Part shown: positions 51,984 through 61,152 of the stretch, piece after piece
How positions within the stretch are numbered: the first letter of the stretch is position 1
Layout: each line of letters begins with the position of its first letter
Position numbers and translations under genes: made by a program
The notes under the pieces: model-generated
What the model saw: only the letters and a program-made list of their open reading frames with translations
What the model was told of the DNA's origin: nothing
The model's database searches: none
From: Frigoribacterium faeni
GTDB lineage: Bacteria > Actinomycetota > Actinomycetes > Actinomycetales > Microbacteriaceae
DNA length: 64,000 nt
Reading direction: 5' to 3'
NCBI RefSeq assembly: GCF_011761235.1
Contig: NZ_JAAOYW010000001.1
Coordinates: 930,781-994,780 of the forward strand

Positions 51984-52835
51984 TCAGCGCCCCTCGGCGA
52001 TCTCGCGGTTGCGGGCGAGGGCGGCCTGCGCGGCCCGGCCGAAGAGGTCGACGAGGTCGCCGCGCTCGAGCTCGGCCACGGCTCGCTCGGTCGTGCCGCC
52101 GGGGCTCGTGACCCGTCTGCGCAGCTCGGCGGGCGCCTCCTCGGCCGGGGCCAGGTCGCTCGCGGCGAGCAGCTCGCTCGCTCCGCGGAACGTGCCCTGC
52201 ACCAGGGTGGCCGCCTGCGCGGGCGTGAAGCCCAGGCCGACCGCCGCCTCCTGCAGGGCCTCGATCAGCAGGTAGACGTACGCGGGGCCGGAGCCCGAGA
52301 TCGTGCTGAGGGCGTCGAGCTGCGACTCGGGCACGACGACGACGTCGCCGACGACCTCGAAGAGCCGGCGGGCGAGCGCGAGGTCGTCGTCCGACGACCG
52401 CGAGCCGGCACTGAGGCCGGTGACTCCGAGCCCGACGTGCGACGGGGTGTTGGGCATGGAGCGCACGACGGCCACCGAGGCGGGCAGCGCGCGCTCCATC
52501 GTGGCGGTCGTGACGCCCGCGGCGAGGCTGACGACGACGGCGTCGGGCTCGAGCGCGGGGGCGATCTCGGCTAGCAGGTCGACCACCATGTGCGGCTTGA
52601 CGCCGACGAGCACGAGTCGCGCGCCGGCGACCGCGGCGGCGTTGGCCCCGGGGTCGGTCTCGGTGGCCAGCGAGACGACGCCGTCCCGGCGCAGGGGGCC
52701 CGCCTTGGCCTCGGTGCGGTTCGTGGCGCGGATGCCGCCGTCGACGACGACGTCGGGGCCGAGCAGGCCCGCGAGGACCGCGCCTCCCATCGATCCGGCT
52801 CCGAGGACGGCGGTGGCGGGGAGTGTCGTGACCAT
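51984..52835 (-). CDS. proC: Pyrroline-5-carboxylate reductase
   Basis: 283 aa. The NAD(P) motif VLGAGSMGGAVLAGLL, the segment RSMPNTPSHVGLGVTGL and the C-terminal signature SPGGTTERAVAELE identify ProC, the last enzyme of proline synthesis. ATG with TAGGAT 6 nt upstream. Divergent from the CDF transporter. Confidence 0.95.
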   Translation of the reverse strand: MVTTLPATAVLGAGSMGGAVLAGLLGPDVVVDGGIRATNRTEAKAGPLRRDGVVSLATETDPGANAAAVAGARLVLVGVKPHMVVDLLAEIAPALEPDAVVVSLAAGVTTATMERALPASVAVVRSMPNTPSHVGLGVTGLSAGSRSSDDDLALARRLFEVVGDVVVVPESQLDALSTISGSGPAYVYLLIEALQEAAVGLGFTPAQAATLVQGTFRGASELLAASDLAPAEEAPAELRRRVTSPGGTTERAVAELERGDLVDLFGRAAQAALARNREIAEGR

Positions 52836-52877
52836 GGGGCCATCCTAAGATCGACCCGAGACTCGAGGAGACCCCAC

Positions 52878-53840
52878 ATGAGCACGTCCGGCGGCAACAA
52901 GGCGATCTTCGCGGCGCTCGGCGCCAACCTGGGGATCGCGGTGACGAAGTTCGTCGCCTGGTTCTTCAGCGGCTCGTCGTCGATGCTCGCCGAGGGCGTG
53001 CACTCGCTGGCCGACTCGGGCAACCAGCTGCTGCTGCTGCTCGGCGGCCGGCAGGCCCGCAAGGCCGCCGACGCCGACCACCCGTTCGGCCACGGTCGCG
53101 AGCGCTACGTCTACGCGTTCGTCGTCTCGATCATCCTGTTCAGCGTCGGCGGCGTGTTCTCGCTCTACGAGGGCGTCGAGAAGCTGCGCGAGCCGCACCC
53201 GCTCGAGGTGCCGTGGCTGCCCGTGCTGGTGCTCGCCATCTCGCTCGGCCTCGAGGGCTTCTCGCTGCGCACCGCGATCAAGGAGGCGCGCCCCGCGAAG
53301 GGCGCACAGAGCTGGCCCTCCTTCATCCGGCGCGCGAAGGCCCCCGAGCTGCCGGTCGTGCTGCTCGAGGACGCGGCGGCGCTGCTCGGCCTGAGCTTCG
53401 CCATGATCGGCGTCGTGCTCACCTGGGTCACCGGCGACGGCGTGTACGACGCGATCGGCACGCTCGCCATCGGCCTGCTGCTCGTGGCCGTCGCCGTCGT
53501 GCTCGGCATCGAGACGAAGAGCCTGCTCGTCGGCGAGGGCGCCTCGGCCGGCGACGTCGAGGCCATCCGCACGGCGATCACCGCGGGGCCCGAGGTCGAG
53601 CAGATCGTGCACATGAAGACCCTCTACCTCGGCCCCGACGAGCTGCTCGTCGCGGTCAAGGTCGCCATGGACGGCCGCACGGTGCTGCGCGACGTGTCGG
53701 CGGCCATCGACGCGGTCGAGGCGCGCGTGCGCGAGGCGGTGCCGATCGCCCGGGTCATCTACGTCGAGCCCGACGTGTGGCACGAGCCCGGCCGGGTCGA
53801 CCCGCCGACCGACGCCATCGTGATCCGCGCCGCCGACTAG
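52878..53840 (+). CDS. Cation diffusion facilitator family metal exporter
   Basis: 320 aa, six helices. Metal-site residues lie in SMLAEGVHSLADSGNQLLLL and DHPFGHGRERYVYAF. The C-terminal cytoplasmic domain (VEQIVHMKTLYLGPDELLVAVK) is the usual dimerisation module. It exports Zn2+ or another divalent metal. GAGGAG at 9 nt before ATG. It ends in a CTAG shared with tadA's stop. Confidence 0.92.
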   Translation: MSTSGGNKAIFAALGANLGIAVTKFVAWFFSGSSSMLAEGVHSLADSGNQLLLLLGGRQARKAADADHPFGHGRERYVYAFVVSIILFSVGGVFSLYEGVEKLREPHPLEVPWLPVLVLAISLGLEGFSLRTAIKEARPAKGAQSWPSFIRRAKAPELPVVLLEDAAALLGLSFAMIGVVLTWVTGDGVYDAIGTLAIGLLLVAVAVVLGIETKSLLVGEGASAGDVEAIRTAITAGPEVEQIVHMKTLYLGPDELLVAVKVAMDGRTVLRDVSAAIDAVEARVREAVPIARVIYVEPDVWHEPGRVDPPTDAIVIRAAD

Positions 53841-54301
53841 CGCCGCTCGGCGAAGAAGGCGTCGAGCTGGGCCCGGCACTCGGCCTCGCGGACGCCGGCG
53901 AACACCTCGGCCCGGTGCGGCAGCCTGCGGTCGCGGAGGATGTCGTAGACGCTGCCGGCGCCTCCTGCCTTGTCGTCCCACGCGCCGTAGACGACCCGCG
54001 GCACCCGGGCGGCGAGGATCGCCCCGGCGCACATCGGGCACGGCTCGAGCGTGACGACGAGGGTCGTGCCGGTGAGGTGCCAGTCGCCCGTGTGCCGCGC
54101 CGCGGCCCGCAGGGCCAGCACCTCGGCGTGCGCCGTCGGGTCCTGCAGCAGCTCGCGCTCGTTGCGGCCGGTGCCGATCACCCGGCCGTCGGCGTCGAGG
54201 ACGACCGCGCCGACGGGCACGTCGTCCGAGACGCGGCAGCCCTCGGCCTGGGCGAGGGCGTCGCCCATCCACGCCTCGAGCTGCGACGGGACGAGGGGCA
54301 C
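53837..54301 (-). CDS. tadA: tRNA adenosine(34) deaminase TadA
   Basis: 154 aa. The zinc motif [12 protein letters not shown] and [17 protein letters not shown], with [11 protein letters not shown] upstream, match TadA, which makes inosine-34 in tRNA-Arg. GTG start at 54301. Divergent from upp. Confidence 0.92.
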   Translation of the reverse strand: MPLVPSQLEAWMGDALAQAEGCRVSDDVPVGAVVLDADGRVIGTGRNERELLQDPTAHAEVLALRAAARHTGDWHLTGTTLVVTLEPCPMCAGAILAARVPRVVYGAWDDKAGGAGSVYDILRDRRLPHRAEVFAGVREAECRAQLDAFFAERR

Positions 54302-54357
54302 GGCGACGCTCCAGGGGCAGGACTCGCGGGCCGGTCGACTCCGCTACCGTTGAGCCT

Positions 54358-54990
54358 ATGCGAGTGCACGTAGCGGACCACCCCCTCATCACCCACAAGC
54401 TGACCGTGCTCCGCGACAAGAGCACCCCCTCCCCCACGTTCCGGGCCCTCACCGAAGAGCTCGTCACGCTGCTCGCCTACGAGGCGACGCGCGACGTGCG
54501 CACGACGCCCGTCGACATCGAGACGCCGGTCGGCCCCACCACGGGGCTCGCCATCAGCCAGCCCCGGCCCCTGGTCGTGCCGATCCTCCGGGCCGGCCTC
54601 GGCATGCTCGAGGGCATGACGAAGCTCGTCCCGACCGCAGAGGTCGGGTTCCTCGGCATGGTCCGCGACGAAGAGACGCTGCAGCCGACCACCTACGCCG
54701 AGCGCCTGCCCGACGACCTCTCGAACCGGCAGTGCTTCGTGCTCGACCCGATGCTCGCCACGGGCGGCTCGCTCATCGCGGCCATCGACTACCTGCTCGA
54801 CCGCGGCGCCGTCGACGTGACCGCCGTCTGCATCCTCGCCGCGCCCGAGGGCCTGGCAGCCGTCGAGAAGGCCATGGCGGGGCGCGACGTCCACGTCGTG
54901 CTCGGCGCCGTCGACGAGAAGCTCAACGAGCAGGGCTACATCGTGCCCGGCCTCGGCGACGCGGGCGACCGCCTCTACGGGCTCGCCTGA
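54358..54990 (+). CDS. upp: Uracil phosphoribosyltransferase
   Basis: 210 aa. [20 protein letters not shown] at the start, [13 protein letters not shown], the PRPP loop [19 protein letters not shown], and the uracil-binding [15 protein letters not shown] are diagnostic. Salvages uracil to UMP. TACCGT 7 nt before the ATG suggests a leaderless message. Confidence 0.96.
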   Translation: MRVHVADHPLITHKLTVLRDKSTPSPTFRALTEELVTLLAYEATRDVRTTPVDIETPVGPTTGLAISQPRPLVVPILRAGLGMLEGMTKLVPTAEVGFLGMVRDEETLQPTTYAERLPDDLSNRQCFVLDPMLATGGSLIAAIDYLLDRGAVDVTAVCILAAPEGLAAVEKAMAGRDVHVVLGAVDEKLNEQGYIVPGLGDAGDRLYGLA

Positions 54991-55005
54991 GCCGACCCGC
55001 ACCAC

Positions 55006-55060
55006 CGGAGCGCCCGATCCGGCCACGTCCCCGCGACGTGCGCACGGATCGGGCGCTCCG
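55006..55060 (+). terminator. Terminator after upp
   Basis: Perfect 16-bp arms CGGAGCGCCCGATCCG and complement enclosing a 23-nt loop that starts 16 nt after the upp stop. Confidence 0.85.
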
Positions 55061-55070
55061 TCGTGTCACC

Positions 55071-55100
55071 TTGACAGCGGTCGTACGGCTGGCCGAGAAT
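55071..55100 (+). promoter_or_regulatory. Consensus-like promoter for the 32-codon leaderless ORF
   Basis: A perfect TTGACA (55071-55076) and GAGAAT (55095-55100) with an 18-nt spacer. The A of the ATG at 55107 sits where transcription should begin. Confidence 0.65.
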
Positions 55101-55106
55101 CGCACC

Positions 55107-55205
55107 ATGACCAACCACGTGTTCGCTCCGACCTCCCTCGAGGCCTCCGGGAGCGCCGGCATGATGATGCCGATGCACGCGGTCATGTGTCGAATGTGTG
55201 CCTGA
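55107..55205 (+). CDS. 32-aa leaderless peptide ending in CRMCA, candidate leader peptide
   Basis: MTNHVFAPTSLEASGSAG followed by a Met/Cys-rich tail, MMMPMHAVMCRMCA. No ribosome binding site is present, but the ATG coincides with the expected +1 of a consensus promoter. It is followed by a 267-nt untranslated stretch and then an orphan winged-helix regulator. Regulatory leader peptides ending in Cys codons are known in actinobacteria; that this is one is inference. It could also be a small secreted or signalling peptide. Confidence 0.55.
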   Translation: MTNHVFAPTSLEASGSAGMMMPMHAVMCRMCA

Positions 55206-55472
55206 CCCGGCCACACACCTCGCCGAGTCGCAGCTGCTGACACCGCCAGCTGAGCTCGCGTCCTGACCCGGACGTCGAGTCATCGACTCCCGGACGCTCC
55301 GCGTCGTCACCCGACGCGCGTCTGGACGGTGCACCGCACCGACTGCTCGTGACGCACGGCACCATCGCCGGCGGGATCGAGCACCGTCACACATCGAGCG
55401 CGACGCTCCCGCCCCTGGCCGACGCCGGGCGGGGAGGCGTCCCGTCGCCGTCCCGCAAGGAACCCGCCTGTC
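55206..55472 (+). other. Leader region between the small ORF and the winged-helix gene
   Basis: 267 nt without a supportable gene. Short hairpins are visible, such as GTCGA-GTCA-TCGAC and GACGCC/GGCGTC about 30-55 nt before the regulator's start. AAGGAA precedes the ATG at 55473. It could be an attenuator or simply a long 5' UTR. Confidence 0.5.
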
Positions 55473-56252
55473 ATGTCCCTCACCCTCGACCGTCCCGTCA
55501 CCGCCGCCCGCACCGTCTCGCCGGCCCGCACCTCCTCCGCCGCCCCGCTCGACCGGCCCGCCACCGGGTCCGCGACCACCACGACCGCCGCCGCCCCGTC
55601 GTCGGCACCGGCCGCTCCCGCCACGACCCGCCCCCGGGCCCTCCCCGAGGGCACCGAGGCCCGTGGCTTCGCCCTCTACGTCGGCATCGACGAGGTGACC
55701 GCCGCCCAGACCGGCACCGAGCTCGGCGACATCGTCGCCCAGATCAAGGCCCTGGTGGCGCAGATCGCCCCGGCCGCCGAGACGCACGCCGCCGTCGCCA
55801 TCGCCCCGACGGGCGCGGGCGGACGAGACGTCGACGTCGTCCGCCTCGCGCTGCAGGACCCGTCCGCCGTCGCCGCCCGGCGCCAGGCCGCCGAGGTCGA
55901 GGAGGAGCCCGGCGCCCGCGGCGGCGTGGTCGTCGACATCTCGCGCAAGCGAGTGCTGCTCGACGGCGAGGCCGCGAACCTCACCTACAAGGAGTTCGAG
56001 CTGCTGCAGTACCTCGTCCTGCGCGAGGGGCGCACGATCGAGCGCTCCGAGCTGATCGAGGGCCTCTGGGCCGACGGCGACGACGAGGTGCCGAACGAGC
56101 GCACCATCGACGTGCACGTCCGCCGGCTGCGCGCCAAGCTCGGCGCCTTCGAGGACGTCGTCCGCACCGTGCGCGGTGCGGGGTACCGCTTCGACCGCCA
56201 CGCGGACGTCTCGATCCGCCACGCGTCGACGCCCTCGCCCGACCTGTTCTGA
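55473..56252 (+). CDS. Orphan OmpR/PhoB-type winged-helix regulator
   Basis: 259 aa. Residues 1-55 are Ala/Thr/Pro-rich. Residues 60-130 form a small domain I do not recognise (FALYVGIDEVTAAQTGTELG). The C-terminal Trans_reg_C winged helix is clear: LTYKEFELLQYLVLREGRTI, ERTIDVHVRRLRAKLG and VRTVRGAGYRFD. There is no phospho-receiver domain and no kinase nearby, so its input signal is unknown. A long leader with a small ORF precedes it. Confidence 0.85.
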   Translation: MSLTLDRPVTAARTVSPARTSSAAPLDRPATGSATTTTAAAPSSAPAAPATTRPRALPEGTEARGFALYVGIDEVTAAQTGTELGDIVAQIKALVAQIAPAAETHAAVAIAPTGAGGRDVDVVRLALQDPSAVAARRQAAEVEEEPGARGGVVVDISRKRVLLDGEAANLTYKEFELLQYLVLREGRTIERSELIEGLWADGDDEVPNERTIDVHVRRLRAKLGAFEDVVRTVRGAGYRFDRHADVSIRHASTPSPDLF

Positions 56253-56336
56253 GTCCGCGTGACGGGGTACGCGGCGGGGTACGACGGACCTGCCGGGCCT
56301 CGCGGTCAGTTCCCAGGAAAATAACGTTTCGATAAC

Positions 56337-56364
56337 TGGACGACCGTTACCGGGTCGTTATATC
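56337..56364 (+). promoter_or_regulatory. Possible promoter of an intergenic small RNA
   Basis: TGGACG and TATATC separated by 16 nt, in the only AT-rich patch of this gap (56318-56365). Confidence 0.35.
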
Positions 56365-56370
56365 GTGAGC

Positions 56371-56470
56371 GGGTCGAGGTCGTTTGCTGTGGCGGCCGAG
56401 GCAGGATGTGATTGCAGGACAACTCTTGGTGCAAGGGATGAGGGCCGGTCGCTCAGCGACCGGCCCTCTG
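56371..56470 (+). ncRNA. Candidate small RNA
   Basis: About 100 nt between a promoter-like sequence and a strong terminator hairpin (56440-56468), with no open reading frame worth calling, in the 349-nt gap between the winged-helix gene and marR. I recognise no RNA family. An alternative is that the hairpin simply ends the upstream gene. Confidence 0.35.
56440..56468. terminator. Strong hairpin terminator in the winged-helix/marR gap
   Basis: Perfect 14-bp arms GAGGGCCGGTCGCT and complement, separated by one base, so 13 bp with a 3-nt loop in practice; followed by CTGTCGTGT. Confidence 0.8.
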
Positions 56471-56601
56471 TCGTGTCCGGGCTCGTGTGCGGGCTCGTGT
56501 CCGGGCTCCGGGCTCGCTCGGCGCGGCCGCGGCGGCCCCCTGTCGGCCGTCGTCCCTAGACTCTCGAGAGGGCCGAGACGGCCGAGAGCACGAGGAGCAG
56601 C

Positions 56602-57123
56602 ATGAGCGAGACAGCGGTGGCCGTGGGCGCCTGGGAGTCGCTCTTCCGGGCGCAGGTGACGGTGATGCGCGAGCTCAACGCGTGCTTCCCGACCGACGAG
56701 ATCTCGTTCAACGAGTACGACGTGCTCTTCAACCTCTCGAACCAGCCGGGCCGCAGCGCCCGCATCCGCGACCTCACCCGGCACCTGCTGCTCACGCAGC
56801 CGAGCATCAGCCGCCTCGTCGACCGCCTCGCGTCGCGCGGCATCGTCGCGAAGCACAGCGACCCCGGCGACGGCCGCGGCATCATCGTGTCGATGACCGA
56901 CGAGGGCTCGGCCCTGTACCGGCGCACGGCCGTCGACCACGCCGCCGCCATCGCCCGCCGGGTCGGCGGCAGCCTCGGGCACGACGAGCTCGTCGCCCTC
57001 ACCGAGCTCTGCACCCGCCTCCGGGTCGGGCCGGTCGACCCCGACGAGACGACGCCCTCCCCCGGGGCCCACCACGACGAGGGCGCCGCCGTGTCGGCGT
57101 CCGGGACGGACGCGACCGCGTGA
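56602..57123 (+). CDS. MarR family transcriptional regulator
   Basis: 173 aa. The winged helix spans ISFNEYDVLFNLSNQPG, LLLTQPSISRLVDRLASRG, and the wing DPGDGRGIIVSMTDEG. The last 35 residues are disordered. It has GAGGAG at 10 nt and a TAGACT box about 40 nt upstream. The photolyase gene overlaps its stop (GTGA), so it may control DNA-repair genes in this operon. Confidence 0.92.
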   Translation: MSETAVAVGAWESLFRAQVTVMRELNACFPTDEISFNEYDVLFNLSNQPGRSARIRDLTRHLLLTQPSISRLVDRLASRGIVAKHSDPGDGRGIIVSMTDEGSALYRRTAVDHAAAIARRVGGSLGHDELVALTELCTRLRVGPVDPDETTPSPGAHHDEGAAVSASGTDATA

Positions 57124-58505
57124 CCACCGCCTCCTCGACCACGAGCCCCGCGATCGTCTGGCTGCGCGACGACCTGCGCATCACCGACAACCCGGCGCTG
57201 ACCGCCGCCGTCGAGCACGGCGGACCCGTCGTCGTGCTGTACCTGCTCGACGAGGAATCGGAGGGCATCCGCGCCCTCGGCGGCGCGTCCCGCTGGTGGC
57301 TGCACCACAGCCTCGCCGCCCTCGCGCACGACCTCGGCGAGCTCGGCGTGCCGCTGACCCTGCGCCGCGGCGCCGCCGCCGCCGTGGTGCCCGCGCTCGT
57401 CGACGAGGTCGGCGCCGGGGCCGTGCACTGGAACCGCCGGTACGGCCTCGCCGCCCGCGAGGTGGACGCGGCCCTCAAGACGGCGCTGCACGACGACGGC
57501 GTCGACGCCCACAGCCACCAGGGCTCGCTGATGTTCGAGCCGTGGACGGTGCAGACCGGCTCGGGCGAGCCCTTCAAGGTCTTCACGCCGTTCTGGCGCG
57601 CCTGCCTCAGCCGGCCCGAGCCGCGCGAGCCGCTGCCGGCCCCCGAGCAGCTCACGCCGCTCGACGAGGCACCGGCCAGCGACGACCTCGACTCGTGGCA
57701 GCTGCTCCCGACGCGGCCCGACTGGGCTGCCGGCCTCCGCGACACCTGGACGCCCGGCGAACAGGCCGCCCTCGACGTGCTCGAGGAGTTCGCCACCGGC
57801 CACCTCGCCGACTACGGGCAGCGCGACGTCCCGTCGCAGGAGGCCACGAGCCGGCTGTCGCCGCGCCTCCGCTGGGGCGAGGTGAGCCCGTTCCAGGTGT
57901 GGCACCGCATGCAGAGCGACCTGCCCGCCGCCTCCCGCGAGCAGGCCCAGGGGTTCCTGCGCGAGGTCGTCTGGCGCGAGTTCAACCACACGGTGCTCTT
58001 CGCCAACCCGCACCTCGCGACGAAGAACTACCGGCCCGAGTTCGACGAGTTCCCGTGGGAGGAGCTGCCCGAGGCCGACCTGGAGCGCTGGCGACAGGGC
58101 ACCACCGGCATCCCCCTCGTCGACGCGGGCATGCGCCAGCTCTGGACGACCGGCTGGATGCACAACCGCGTCCGCATGGTGACGGCGAGCTTCCTCGTCA
58201 AGAACCTGCTCGTCGACTGGCGGGTGGGCGAGCAGTGGTTCTGGGACACCCTGGTCGACGCCGACGAGGCCAACAACCCCGCGAACTGGCAGTGGACTGC
58301 CGGCTCGGGCGCCGACGCCGCCCCGTACTTCAGGGTGTTCAACCCCGAGCTGCAGGCGAGCAAGTTCGACGGCCACCGCAACTACGTGCGCGAGTGGGTG
58401 CCCGAGGTCGACGACGAGTCGTACCCCGAGCCGATGGTCGACCTGAAGCAGTCCCGGCGAGAGGCGCTCGACGCGTACGAGACCATGCGACGGACGACCG
58501 CATGA
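57120..58505 (+). CDS. Deoxyribodipyrimidine photolyase (cryptochrome/photolyase family)
   Basis: 461 aa. The N-terminal antenna domain opens IVWLRDDLRITDNPAL. The FAD domain carries RLSPRLRWGEVSPFQVW, FLREVVWREFNHTVLF, DAGMRQLWTTGWMHNRVRM and DADEANNPANWQWTAGSG, the class I CPD photolyase signatures. It reverses UV dimers using blue light. It is coupled to marR upstream and a serine hydrolase downstream by 4-nt overlaps. Confidence 0.93.
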   Translation: MTTASSTTSPAIVWLRDDLRITDNPALTAAVEHGGPVVVLYLLDEESEGIRALGGASRWWLHHSLAALAHDLGELGVPLTLRRGAAAAVVPALVDEVGAGAVHWNRRYGLAAREVDAALKTALHDDGVDAHSHQGSLMFEPWTVQTGSGEPFKVFTPFWRACLSRPEPREPLPAPEQLTPLDEAPASDDLDSWQLLPTRPDWAAGLRDTWTPGEQAALDVLEEFATGHLADYGQRDVPSQEATSRLSPRLRWGEVSPFQVWHRMQSDLPAASREQAQGFLREVVWREFNHTVLFANPHLATKNYRPEFDEFPWEELPEADLERWRQGTTGIPLVDAGMRQLWTTGWMHNRVRMVTASFLVKNLLVDWRVGEQWFWDTLVDADEANNPANWQWTAGSGADAAPYFRVFNPELQASKFDGHRNYVREWVPEVDDESYPEPMVDLKQSRREALDAYETMRRTTA

Positions 58506-59956
58506 CCGCCTCGCCCCGCACCTCCGGCATCGACGCCGTCTTCGACGCTCGTCGCCGCGACGAGAAGGCCCCCAGCGCCGTCTTCGCCACCTTCGACCAC
58601 GACGGCGTCACGCACCACGGCAGCCGGGGCACGGTCGACGGCACCCCGTCGGGCGCGGTGCCCGGCCCGCACACCGCGTACCGCATCGCCTCCTGCACGA
58701 AGAGCGTGACGGCGACCGTGCTGCTCGCGCTGCGCGACGAGGGCCGGCTCGTGCTCGACGCGCCCGTCGCGCACTTCGTCCCCGCCTTCGCCGACGTCGA
58801 GCTGCCGACCCCCGACTCCCCCGTGCCGACGGTGCGGATGCTGATGACCATGTCGGGCGGGCTGCCGACCGACGACCCGTGGGGCGACCGCCAGGAGTCG
58901 ATCACCGACGACGAGCTCGACGCCCTGCTGCGGGGCGGGTTGCGCTTCGACAGCGTGCCCGGCACCGCCTTCGCCTACTCGAACCTGAGCTGGGCCCTGC
59001 TCGGCCGTGTCGTCTCCGCGGTGACGGGCAGCCCCTACCGCGAGGTCGTCGAGCGCACCGTGCTCGAGCCCCTCGGGCTCACGTCGACCGGGTTCACCGT
59101 CGACGTGCCCGCCTCGGGCGGCCTCGCCGTCGGGCACCGCCGCGGCGACGACGGGTGGGAGGCCCTGCCGTTCTCGGGCCCCGGGGCCTTCTCGCCCATC
59201 GGCGGGCTGTTCAGCACCACCACCGACCTCGCCCGGTGGGCCCGCTGGCTGGCGTCGGCGTTCGACCCCGAGGGCCGCGGCGACGTCGACGGCGTGCTCA
59301 GCCGCGCCTCCCGACGCGAGATGCAGCAGGTGCACCGCTCCGTGCCCGGCGTCGGGGCGCACCCCGGCGGCTACGGCTTCGGCCTGTTCGTCGAGCACCA
59401 CCCCGACTTCGGCACCGTCGTCTCGCACAGCGGCGGGTACCCCGGCTTCTCGGCGCACATGCGCTGGCAGACCGCGACCGGGCTCGGCGCCGTGGGGCTC
59501 GAGAACGCCACCTACGCGCAGGTGTCCGTGCCCGTGGCGCAGGCGCTCGACGGCATGATGGCCGACGCCGAGGAGGCGCGGGTCGTCGTGCGTCCCTGGC
59601 CCGAGACGCTCGCGGCGGCCGAGGCCGTCGAGGCCGTCGTGCGCGGCGGCGCCGTGCCCGACGGGCTGCTGAGCGAGAACGTCGAGCTCGACGTGCCGCT
59701 CGAGCGTCGCCGGCGGCTCTGGGCCGAGGCCGTCGAGTCGGTGGGCGGCCTCGTGGGCGTCCCCGGGGTCGCGACCGGCGCCTCCTCGATCGTGCGCGAC
59801 GAGCCCGACGTGCCGGACGCCTCCTCGGCCGTGCCCTCGCACCGCGTCTGGCACCTGCCCGCCCGTCGCGGGTCGCTGCGCCTCGAGGTCCGCCTGACGC
59901 CCGAGGGCCGCCCGCGGGTGCAGACGATCTCGGTGCGGGCCGTCCCGGCGCGCTGA
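58502..59956 (+). CDS. Serine beta-lactamase-like hydrolase
   Basis: 484 aa. The class C/DD-peptidase-like motifs are Ser64-x-x-Lys67 (ASCTKS), Tyr159-x-Asn (YSNLS) and HSGGYPGF. There is no signal peptide, so it is likely a cytoplasmic esterase or peptidase of unknown substrate. A C-terminal domain of about 130 residues follows the catalytic core. ATGA overlap with the photolyase. Confidence 0.87.
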   Translation: MTASPRTSGIDAVFDARRRDEKAPSAVFATFDHDGVTHHGSRGTVDGTPSGAVPGPHTAYRIASCTKSVTATVLLALRDEGRLVLDAPVAHFVPAFADVELPTPDSPVPTVRMLMTMSGGLPTDDPWGDRQESITDDELDALLRGGLRFDSVPGTAFAYSNLSWALLGRVVSAVTGSPYREVVERTVLEPLGLTSTGFTVDVPASGGLAVGHRRGDDGWEALPFSGPGAFSPIGGLFSTTTDLARWARWLASAFDPEGRGDVDGVLSRASRREMQQVHRSVPGVGAHPGGYGFGLFVEHHPDFGTVVSHSGGYPGFSAHMRWQTATGLGAVGLENATYAQVSVPVAQALDGMMADAEEARVVVRPWPETLAAAEAVEAVVRGGAVPDGLLSENVELDVPLERRRRLWAEAVESVGGLVGVPGVATGASSIVRDEPDVPDASSAVPSHRVWHLPARRGSLRLEVRLTPEGRPRVQTISVRAVPAR

Positions 59957-59974
59957 GGGCCCTAGCCTGTCCAG

Positions 59975-60430
59975 GTGACCGTCCAGTACCGCTCCTCCCC
60001 CGTCGCCGGCATCGACCCCGTGCGCCTCTACGACCTGCTGCGCCTGCGCGTCGACGTCTTCGTCGTCGAGCAGGAGTGCCCCTACCCCGAGCTCGACGGG
60101 CGCGACCTCGAGCCCGACGCCGTGATGCTCTGGGCCGAGGAGGACGACCAGGTGCTCGCCACCGTCCGCCTGCTCGTCGACCACGCCGACGACGGGATGC
60201 GGATCGGACGCGTCGCGACCGCGGCCGCCGCCCGCGGCCGCGGACTGGCCGCCGACCTGATGCGCGTGGCGCTCGAGCGCTGCGCGGGCCGCCTCGTGCG
60301 GCTCGACGCGCAGGCGCACCTCGAGGGCTGGTACGCCCGGTTCGGGTTCGTCGTCGACGGCCCCGGGTTCCTCGAGGACGGCATCCCGCACGTGCCGATG
60401 TCCCGCTCCGTCCCCGACGCCACGGACTGA
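59975..60430 (+). CDS. GNAT family N-acetyltransferase (ElaA-like)
   Basis: 151 aa. RLYDLLRLRVDVFVVEQECPYPELDGRD is the ElaA-family opening, here quoted only in part: LLRLRVDVFVVEQECPY. The acetyl-CoA motif is IGRVATAAAARGRGLAADLM. Acceptor unknown. GTG with TAGCCT 6 nt upstream suggests a leaderless transcript. Confidence 0.88.
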   Translation: MTVQYRSSPVAGIDPVRLYDLLRLRVDVFVVEQECPYPELDGRDLEPDAVMLWAEEDDQVLATVRLLVDHADDGMRIGRVATAAAARGRGLAADLMRVALERCAGRLVRLDAQAHLEGWYARFGFVVDGPGFLEDGIPHVPMSRSVPDATD

Positions 60431-60481
60431 CGGTCTCGGCGGGGCGCCCCGCCGGCGACCGCGCCCGCCTACACTCGGGCC

Positions 60482-61039
60482 ATGGAACGCCGTCCGACCC
60501 CGCCCCGTGAGCGCATCCTCCAGGCCGCCCGGAGCGAGTTCGCCGCGCTGGGCCTCTCCGGCGCCCGCATCGACACGATCGCGCGCGAGGCCGAGGCGAG
60601 CAAGGAGCGCCTCTACGCGCACTTCTCGACGAAGCGCGACCTCTTCGACGTGGTGCTCGGCGAGAGCATCGACCGCTGGCTGCGCGCCATCCCCTTCGAC
60701 GCCCACGACCTGCCCGGCTGGGCCCGGCGGCTCTACGACCACCTCGCCCTCAACCCCGACGACGCCCGCATGCTGCTCTGGGGCCAGATCGAGGGAGCCT
60801 CGCTGCCGAGCCCCGGCGTCGTCGACCACGACCAGCTGGAGGCGCGGCGGGCGGCGGTGCAGGAGGCCCAGCAGACGGGCGACATCGCCCCGGGCTGGAA
60901 CGCCGACGAGCTGCTCACCATGGTGTTCGGCGTCGTGCTGGGCTGGTTCGTCACCCCCGCGGCGACCAACCTGCACGGCGGGCCGCACGAGCGCCGGTGC
61001 CTCGTCGTCGAGCAGGCCGTGCGACGGCTCGTCGGCTGA
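60482..61039 (+). CDS. TetR/AcrR family transcriptional regulator
   Basis: 185 aa. The HTH is RERILQAARSEFAALGLSGA followed by IDTIAREAEASKERLYAHF. The C-terminal ligand domain is of the TetR_C type. Ligand and targets unknown; the dienelactone hydrolase downstream is a candidate. TACACT sits 6 nt before the ATG. Confidence 0.92.
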   Translation: MERRPTPPRERILQAARSEFAALGLSGARIDTIAREAEASKERLYAHFSTKRDLFDVVLGESIDRWLRAIPFDAHDLPGWARRLYDHLALNPDDARMLLWGQIEGASLPSPGVVDHDQLEARRAAVQEAQQTGDIAPGWNADELLTMVFGVVLGWFVTPAATNLHGGPHERRCLVVEQAVRRLVG

Positions 61040-61152
61040 CCGCCGCCGGCGTACCGCGGGGCGACGCGCGCCTCGTCGGGGTGCGGGCGCCCTCGGGGGC
61101 CGACCCGCGCCTCCTCGGCCCCGGCCGGTCGGGCCCGAGTAGCGTCGCCGTC

